Shown: positions 15,591-18,885 of the stretch, piece after piece
Layout: each line of letters opens with the position of its first letter
How positions within the stretch are numbered: position 1 is the first letter of the stretch
Origin: DATKDP01 sp035546335
Lineage (GTDB): Bacteria > Acidobacteriota > Thermoanaerobaculia > Gp7-AA8
Direction: 5' to 3'
Assembly (NCBI GenBank): GCA_035546335.1
Contig: DATKDP010000135.1
Location: forward strand, 1-18,885
DNA length: 18,885 bases
Made by a program: the position numbers and the translations under genes
The notes under the pieces: model-generated
What the model saw: only the letters and a program-made list of their open reading frames with translations
Database searches by the model: none
Told to the model about the DNA's origin: nothing

Positions 15591-15812
15591 GTCATCCCGA
15601 GCGAAAGGACGGCGCTCCGCGTCCGTAGAGGGAATGACACCGCAAACCTTGCCCGTCATCCTGCTCTGACGTAGTCCAACGTTTTCGACTGGCATCTGCT
15701 GTCATCCCGAGCGGGTGGTCGGGTGGGGAAGCGAGGGATCTCCGGAATGGTCCAATGTTTCCGACTGGCGTCAGCGTCCGTCTGTCATCCCCGAGCGGCG
15801 GGTGGGCGACAG
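15591..15812. repeat. Cluster of family B repeat units in a convergent gap
   Basis: Left ends (GTCATCCCGAGCG or a close variant) occur at 15591, 15701 and 15784. Right ends (GTCCAACGTTTTCGACTGGC-type) occur at about 15674-15693 and 15750-15769. The unit 15701-15769 is complete and matches 149-210. The last left end runs into the stop codon of the broken toxin gene. A small hairpin GGACGGCGCTCCGCGTCC sits at about 15607-15624. This region holds no gene. Confidence 0.75.
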
Positions 15813-16111
15813 CTACGAAGTGGTGGGCCACTTCGCTGGATCCTGTGCGTGATGGATCACGCGCAGAACGACGATCTCGTTGGCAGAAGCGATCGCGAAG
15901 AATACCGAGTACGGAAAGTCTCTTGTGATCGTGCGGCGGATATCGCCGTGAAGCGTTGGATCCTCTCGGGCCGCTCGGCGATACGGCGCACGCGCTCGCG
16001 GACGCTGTCACGAAAGCGCCTGGCAAGCTCCGACGAGATCTCTCGGTACGTATCCCGCGCGTGCTCGATGTCACGTTCCGCGGCAGGCCGAATGACGACT
16101 CTGCTGCTCAC
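15813..16111 (-). pseudogene. ParE/RelE-type toxin gene broken by a 1-base deletion
   Basis: The first frame from GTG 16111 reads VSSRVVIRPAAERDIEHARD and on to RRIAERPER, a classic ParE/RelE N-terminal half, and then turns into unrelated sequence. Shifting by one base at about 15961-15962 restores PTLHGDIRRTITRDFPYSVF, then EIVVLRVIHHAQDPAKW and a stop at 15813. With one base added the product would be about 100 aa, the usual ParE length. The start overlaps the antitoxin stop by 4 bp. Such toxins inhibit DNA gyrase (ParE) or cleave mRNA (RelE); which of the two is not decidable. As given, the unshifted frame stops at 15857 and lacks the C-terminal core strands, so activity is unlikely. A sequencing error is the main alternative. 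Confidence 0.8.
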
Positions 16112-16323
16112 CCGGGTCCGAATAGCTCCTGATCAAAATCATCCCATGCCCGGCTCCGGCTGGGGTCCCGACGATGATCTTCGAGCTCTCGCTCGAGCTC
16201 CTGTCGCAGTTCCGCCGAAATCGGGAGCTGTTCCAAATCACGGAAAATGCTGTTCCAGATGGCGGAGACGAGCTCGAGCCTTTCCGGAACGGACAGATTC
16301 TGATACTCGGGCAACTCCTTCAT
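16108..16323 (-). CDS. Addiction-module antitoxin, TIGR02574 family
   Basis: The short acidic protein (71 aa from ATG 16323; an in-frame GTG at 16338 would add five residues) has the family blocks LSVPERLELVSAIWNSI and LPISAELRQELERELEDHRRDPS and a tryptophan-containing tail AWDDFDQEL. Members are encoded just upstream of ParE/RelE-type toxins and neutralise them by direct binding; here it overlaps the toxin gene by 4 bp. No Shine-Dalgarno site is visible, and its start lies inside the truncated 16238-16402 frame, so translation may depend on ribosomes reading that frame. Confidence 0.85.
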   Translation of the reverse strand: MKELPEYQNLSVPERLELVSAIWNSIFRDLEQLPISAELRQELERELEDHRRDPSRSRAWDDFDQELFGPG

Positions 16324-16402
16324 TCGAAGAGTCTTCACGGAGCCGGTCGAAGAGATGATCGCGCAACGCCGGCGGAAGATTGGTCCACTGAATCTTCGGC
16401 AC
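16238..16402 (-). pseudogene. Truncated small-protein gene fused into the antitoxin region
   Basis: A GTG at 16402 shares its last base position with the stop of the ribbon-helix-helix gene (TAGTG) and opens a 54-codon frame. The first 23 residues, VPKIQWTNLPPALRDHLFDRLRE when read in two parts (VPKIQWTNLPP, ALRDHLFDRLRE), look like the N-terminus of a small protein I recall next to such antitoxins. The rest, from about 16336 down, is simply the antitoxin gene in another frame. The likely explanation is a deletion or recombination that joined two modules. Recall-based, hence moderate confidence. Confidence 0.45.
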
Positions 16403-16662
16403 TACGGCTCACCGAAGGTCATTCGGGCCAGTTCTTCTTTGAGGCGCTTCTGCTCGGCGCGGTCCGAGGTATTGGCAAGGCGATCGGCCAGATCGAAGAA
16501 CGCCACCTTCTCGCGTTCCTTCGCATCGAGACCGCTTTCGATCAAGTCGATGATGATGCGGTTCGCGCTGGTGTGGCGGCGCTTTGCGAGCGCCTGAACG
16601 CGCCGGGCGACCCCTGATGGAAGGCTGACGCTCTGGCGGACACTTCTCCGGGATTGGGCCAT
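16402..16662 (-). CDS. Ribbon-helix-helix (CopG-like) putative antitoxin or repressor
   Basis: The 86-aa protein begins with a basic segment and a short strand (RRSVRQSVSLPSGVARRVQALA) followed by a helix-turn-helix pair (RRHTSANRIIIDLIESGL), the pattern of MetJ/Arc/CopG-type DNA-binding dimers. A charged C-terminal helix (about 50-86) could bind a partner. No clear Shine-Dalgarno site precedes ATG 16662. Three 10-bp direct repeats lie 13-42 bp upstream of the start codon and are a natural operator. It heads the overlapping minus-strand chain of toxin-antitoxin genes, and its own partner seems lost apart from the fragment at 16238-16402. Confidence 0.75.
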   Translation of the reverse strand: MAQSRRSVRQSVSLPSGVARRVQALAKRRHTSANRIIIDLIESGLDAKEREKVAFFDLADRLANTSDRAEQKRLKEELARMTFGEP

Positions 16663-16674
16663 GGCTGCAGTCTA

Positions 16675-16704
16675 CACCATAGTGCACCATAACGCACCAC
16701 GCGT
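16675..16704. promoter_or_regulatory. Three 10-bp direct repeats, probable RHH operator
   Basis: CACCATAGTG (16675-16684), CACCATAACG (16685-16694) and CACCACGCGT (16695-16704) are contiguous and spaced exactly one DNA helical turn apart, sharing the CACCA core. This is the arrangement expected for cooperative binding of ribbon-helix-helix dimers. It lies between two divergent genes, next to the RHH gene start. Confidence 0.6.
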
Positions 16705-16834
16705 TCGTTGATGATCAAAGCGAGAGCAAATCCGCGGGGTCACACCTTCTTTCTTCTCGGCTCAACGGGGATCGAAAGAGGGATGTTCGAGCGCAGCTCA
16801 AACGGGGTGAGGCCCGCGCCAACGCCCACCCGCG

Positions 16835-16840
16835 TACAAT
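16835..16840 (+). promoter_or_regulatory. -10-like box placed for a leaderless transcript
   Basis: TACAAT ends 6 bp before ATG 16847, and no Shine-Dalgarno site is present. A transcript starting about 7 bp after the box would begin at or near the A of the ATG. No good -35 box is seen at the usual distance. Confidence 0.35.
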
Positions 16841-16846
16841 CTCCCG

Positions 16847-18058
16847 ATGCGCTGGCTCCACGCCGATCCCTCGCGCCCCGAAGAGCGTCGCTACATCGAA
16901 GACACCAGCCTCCGAATCGACGCCTGGTGGCGCACCTTCGCGACGAGAACGAACGACCTCGACGCCCTCTTCAGCGGCAATGCCGAGTGGGACCTTCCCG
17001 CCTGGATGCATGAGAACCTCCAGGCGATCCATCCCTCGCTGATGTGGGAGTAAGGCCGCGCGGTTCGAGCGAAAGGCCACCGCCTCGTCATCACGCCGGA
17101 GTCGCAGCACCGGCTTCGCCCGCTCGTCTCGACGATCGTCGAGCGTGCGCCGCGAATCGAAGGTTGGGAGTTCTACACCCACCGCCTTGCCGAACCGGTC
17201 GAGCAGGCAGTTGCGACGGTCGAGGCACGGACCAGCGTCGACATCGCGGACGCACGCGTCGAGATCGAGCTGGCCGATCATCACCGCCTCGCGCTTCGTT
17301 ACATGTTCGCCGCCTGCCACGACGCCGAGGATCGCGACGCGCTCCACGCTGCCTTCGTCGCCACCGAGTCACTCCTCGGCGAGGACATTCTCGACCAATG
17401 GATCGGCCCGATCGAAGTCGCGCCTCGTAAACGAAGCCTACTTCGACTCATCGGGCGCGAAGCAGATAAAGGACTCACTTTGCAGGATCTCCGTCGAGAG
17501 GTCTCCCGCCGGATCGACGCCATCCGAGCGTCTCTTCCGGAAAAACCATGCATCGATCGCGACGATGAGTGGACGTTATGGGAGCTGAAACCGGACCCCT
17601 TCGACGACTATCCGGAACAATCCGATCTCTTCGTCGGCAAGAGCATGGTCCCGGCAATGTGGCTCGCCCTCCGCAGCAACGAACCCTTTTTCTCCGACTC
17701 CTTCTCGCGCCACGGCGAGACCTTCTCCTACCTCAAGCTCGATGGCAGCGAAGGCCTCGACGAAGAGCACTTCGCTGACAAAGGAGAGATCGAAGACGCA
17801 ATCGACCACGCCCTTCGAGCCGCACGCGCCGGCTGCTTCATCGGAGGTGGCACCGGCCTCCGCTACTCCTACCTCGACCTCGCTCTCCTCGATGTCGACC
17901 GCGCCATCGACGTCGTCCGCAACATCCTCCAGCGCGGCAACATCCCGAAACGCTCCTGGCTCCTCTTCCACGACGCGAATCTCGCGGCGGAGTGGGTCGG
18001 CATCTGGCCGGACGCGACGGAGCCGCCAATGGACGCTGCAGCCTCCGGCGCGCGGTAA
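16847..18058 (+). pseudogene. Hypothetical protein gene interrupted by an in-frame TAA
   Basis: Reading starts at ATG 16847 (MRWLHADPSRPEERRYIEDT), reaches LQAIHPSLMWE and stops at TAA 17051-17053. The same frame then continues without any stop to 18058, giving a 403-residue protein if the TAA is read as one amino acid. Downstream conserved-looking blocks are HRLVITPESQHRLRPLV, GWEFYTHRLAEPV, IGGGTGLRYSYLDLALLDVD, NIPKRSWLLFHDANLAAEW and VGIW. Composition is continuous across the stop. A single C-to-A change (TAC to TAA, Tyr) is the simplest origin. The family is not known to me. The next in-frame ATG is 17303, so a shorter C-terminal product of about 251 aa is possible but has no visible ribosome site. 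Confidence 0.75.
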
Positions 18059-18061
18059 CGT

Positions 18062-18089
18062 TTGTCTGCCGCTGTAGTATGGCTATCCT
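18062..18089 (+). promoter_or_regulatory. Possible sigma-70-type promoter of the 18134 gene
   Basis: TTGTCT (18062-18067) and TATCCT (18084-18089) with a 16-bp spacer lie between the two genes, about 45 bp before ATG 18134. Both hexamers are imperfect but reasonable. Confidence 0.3.
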
Positions 18090-18133
18090 TCACACGCGGT
18101 TCTGGATTCCGCTTGTGGATGGGGGAGGAGCCG

Positions 18134-18490
18134 ATGGCCGATCCGATCGACAGGTGGTTGGCCGACCGTACGCTATCGAACCGAGCAGGGAGCAAGGCGA
18201 TTCACGCGGCAGGCACCGGGATCGATTTCACCCTCGAGATGACAGGCTTCGATTTCGACACCGTCTGGGAGGCGCGTCGAAAGTTTCGTGTCGGCGACAG
18301 TGAGATCCCGGTCGCGCGTTTGGCGCACATCGTCTCGTCGAAGGCTGTCCACGCGATCGGCTACAGACCGAACTTGTCGCGGATGCTGTGTCAGACCATC
18401 GCAAGCCCTCACATGCTCCGCGTCGCATCCGCGACAAAGTTCGGCCACTTCCCGCCCGCCCCCCCGGCTCTCGTAGGGACGAAGCAGTGA
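18134..18490 (+). CDS. Small protein resembling part of a nucleotidyltransferase
   Basis: The 118-aa protein starts at ATG 18134 after a strong ribosome site (GGGGGAGGAG, spacing 3). The centre, GIDFTLEMTGFDFDTVWEAR, then EIPVARLAHIVSSKAVHA, recalls the substrate-domain part of small DNA-polymerase-beta-type nucleotidyltransferases found in toxin-antitoxin loci (xDFxL...FDxxWxxR...IPVxxLxxIxxSK). The catalytic G-G/S and DxD motifs are missing, and the usual RPKDR helix after SK is not present (YRPNLSRML instead). It is therefore probably a rearranged or decayed fragment that is still an open frame. The C-terminal tail (HFPPAPPALVGTKQ) looks unstructured. Confidence 0.5.
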   Translation: MADPIDRWLADRTLSNRAGSKAIHAAGTGIDFTLEMTGFDFDTVWEARRKFRVGDSEIPVARLAHIVSSKAVHAIGYRPNLSRMLCQTIASPHMLRVASATKFGHFPPAPPALVGTKQ

Positions 18491-18582
18491 GCCGCGAGAT
18501 GCCGCATCAATCTCGCTCGACCGTTGGAAGGCGAACAGCTTCGTCCGGCCCCGGCGAACTGTAGGCAATGCAGGCCGAGCCT

Positions 18583-18620
18583 GTGGCCGAAGTTAACTTC
18601 GCCCCCGCATCTTCGGCCAC
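18583..18620. promoter_or_regulatory. Nested palindrome and inverted repeat upstream of the M13 peptidase gene
   Basis: CGAAGTTAACTTCG (18588-18601) is a perfect 14-bp palindrome. It overlaps a wider inverted repeat, GTGGCCGAAG (18583-18592) with CTTCGGCCAC (18611-18620), 10 bp per arm. The wider stem has no T-run, so it is a weak terminator candidate; the palindrome fits a dimeric repressor site. The 18491-18724 spacer holds no gene. Confidence 0.5.
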
Positions 18621-18724
18621 TTCAGAGTGGATGGGCGCAGACCGTAACCGAACGTCGACAAACTTCGCTCGTCCATTCGCGTATCATCCGGATGCCGTCC
18701 GGCTACCAGGAGGAGAATCCGAGA

Positions 18725-18885
18725 ATGCAGAACCTCATCGCCGCGAGCCTGCTCGCGATCGTCGCTGGGAATGGAATGATCCAGGCCGCAGAACCGGCGT
18801 ACACGACCAACGCGCGGGGCCTCGACCGTCGCAACCTCGATCCGTCGGTTTCCCCATGCAGCGACTTCTACCGTTTCGCCAACGG
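18725..18885 (+). CDS. M13 family (neprilysin/PepO-like) metallopeptidase, N-terminal part only
   Basis: AGGAGGAG at 18708-18715 gives a strong ribosome site 9 bp before ATG 18725. The product begins with a signal peptide (MQNLIAASLLAIVAGNGMIQ, likely cut after QAA near residue 22). It then reads GLDRRNLDPSVSPCSDFYRFANG, the characteristic start of the M13 N-terminal domain (LD-x-S-V-x-P-C-D/S-DFY-x-Y/F-A-N-G). The zinc motif would lie several hundred codons beyond the window end. It is expected to be an exported zinc endopeptidase acting on short peptides. Confidence 0.88.
   Translation, partial: MQNLIAASLLAIVAGNGMIQAAEPAYTTNARGLDRRNLDPSVSPCSDFYRFAN

Noticed and set aside
20..15812. A CRISPR array
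   Set aside because: The repeats are few, far apart, internally palindromic over 100 bp and lack regular unique spacers or cas genes.
15960..15963. Programmed ribosomal frameshifting in the toxin gene
   Set aside because: No slippery heptamer or following stem is visible at the junction, and ParE-type toxins are not known to need a shift. A deletion or sequencing error is simpler.
16663..16720. A minus-strand promoter for the RHH gene using TTGATC and TATGGT
   Set aside because: The spacing is 21 bp, too long for a standard sigma-70 promoter. The TATGGT copies are better explained by the 10-bp repeats.
17051..17053. Recoding of the in-frame TAA as an amino acid
   Set aside because: Selenocysteine and pyrrolysine use TGA and TAG, not TAA, and TAA acts as a normal stop elsewhere. 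A nonsense mutation is preferred.

Overview
This is a GC-rich, densely coded bacterial chromosome segment, most likely from the Acidobacteriota or a close relative. The main pointers are a secreted VWFA protein of the type common in Acidobacteria, secreted M64 and M13 peptidases, and many short CATCCTGAGCGAGG-type repeats. This placement is an inference from gene content; there is no rRNA or other marker to settle it.

Positions 261-5415 hold a tightly packed minus-strand operon read as J-domain chaperone, LpxH-like phosphoesterase, PhnP-like metallo-hydrolase, aroA and a CorC/HlyC-type membrane protein. The first four genes overlap by a few bases or abut. On the other side of a 208-bp divergent spacer, glgC, rph and a polytopic GT-C-like glycosyltransferase run on the plus strand (5624-9186). 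Convergent to them is thiG, followed by a tRNA-Asn(GTT) gene with an encoded CCA end. Then come a small minus-strand pair (a nucleotidyltransferase-like C-terminal fragment plus a 93-aa unknown), a DUF4301 gene, a secreted M64 peptidase, and a divergent VWFA-type secreted protein. Up to about 15.6 kb the window is mostly ordinary housekeeping and secreted-protein content.

From 15.6 to 18.5 kb the character changes to small accessory genes, several of them visibly damaged. A minus-strand chain of four overlapping reading frames combines a ribbon-helix-helix protein, a truncated remnant of its probable partner, a TIGR02574-type antitoxin and a ParE/RelE-type toxin whose frame is broken by one missing base. 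Three 10-bp direct repeats just upstream of the chain look like its operator. Diverging from it is a 403-codon gene of unknown function interrupted by an in-frame TAA. A small gene resembling a piece of a nucleotidyltransferase follows. The window ends in the first 161 bases of an M13 (neprilysin-like) peptidase gene, preceded by a 14-bp perfect palindrome.

Two related repeat families (A with CCTGAGCGAGG, B with CCCGAGCGG) occur in this window only between genes. Every convergent gap here contains a copy or a piece of one, and none of the divergent gaps does. That suggests a REP/BIME-like role or tolerance at transcript 3' ends. The best leads are the composite toxin-antitoxin chain with its operator, the two single-event gene disruptions, the placement rule of the repeats, and the resemblance of DUF4301 to UDP-sugar pyrophosphorylases.
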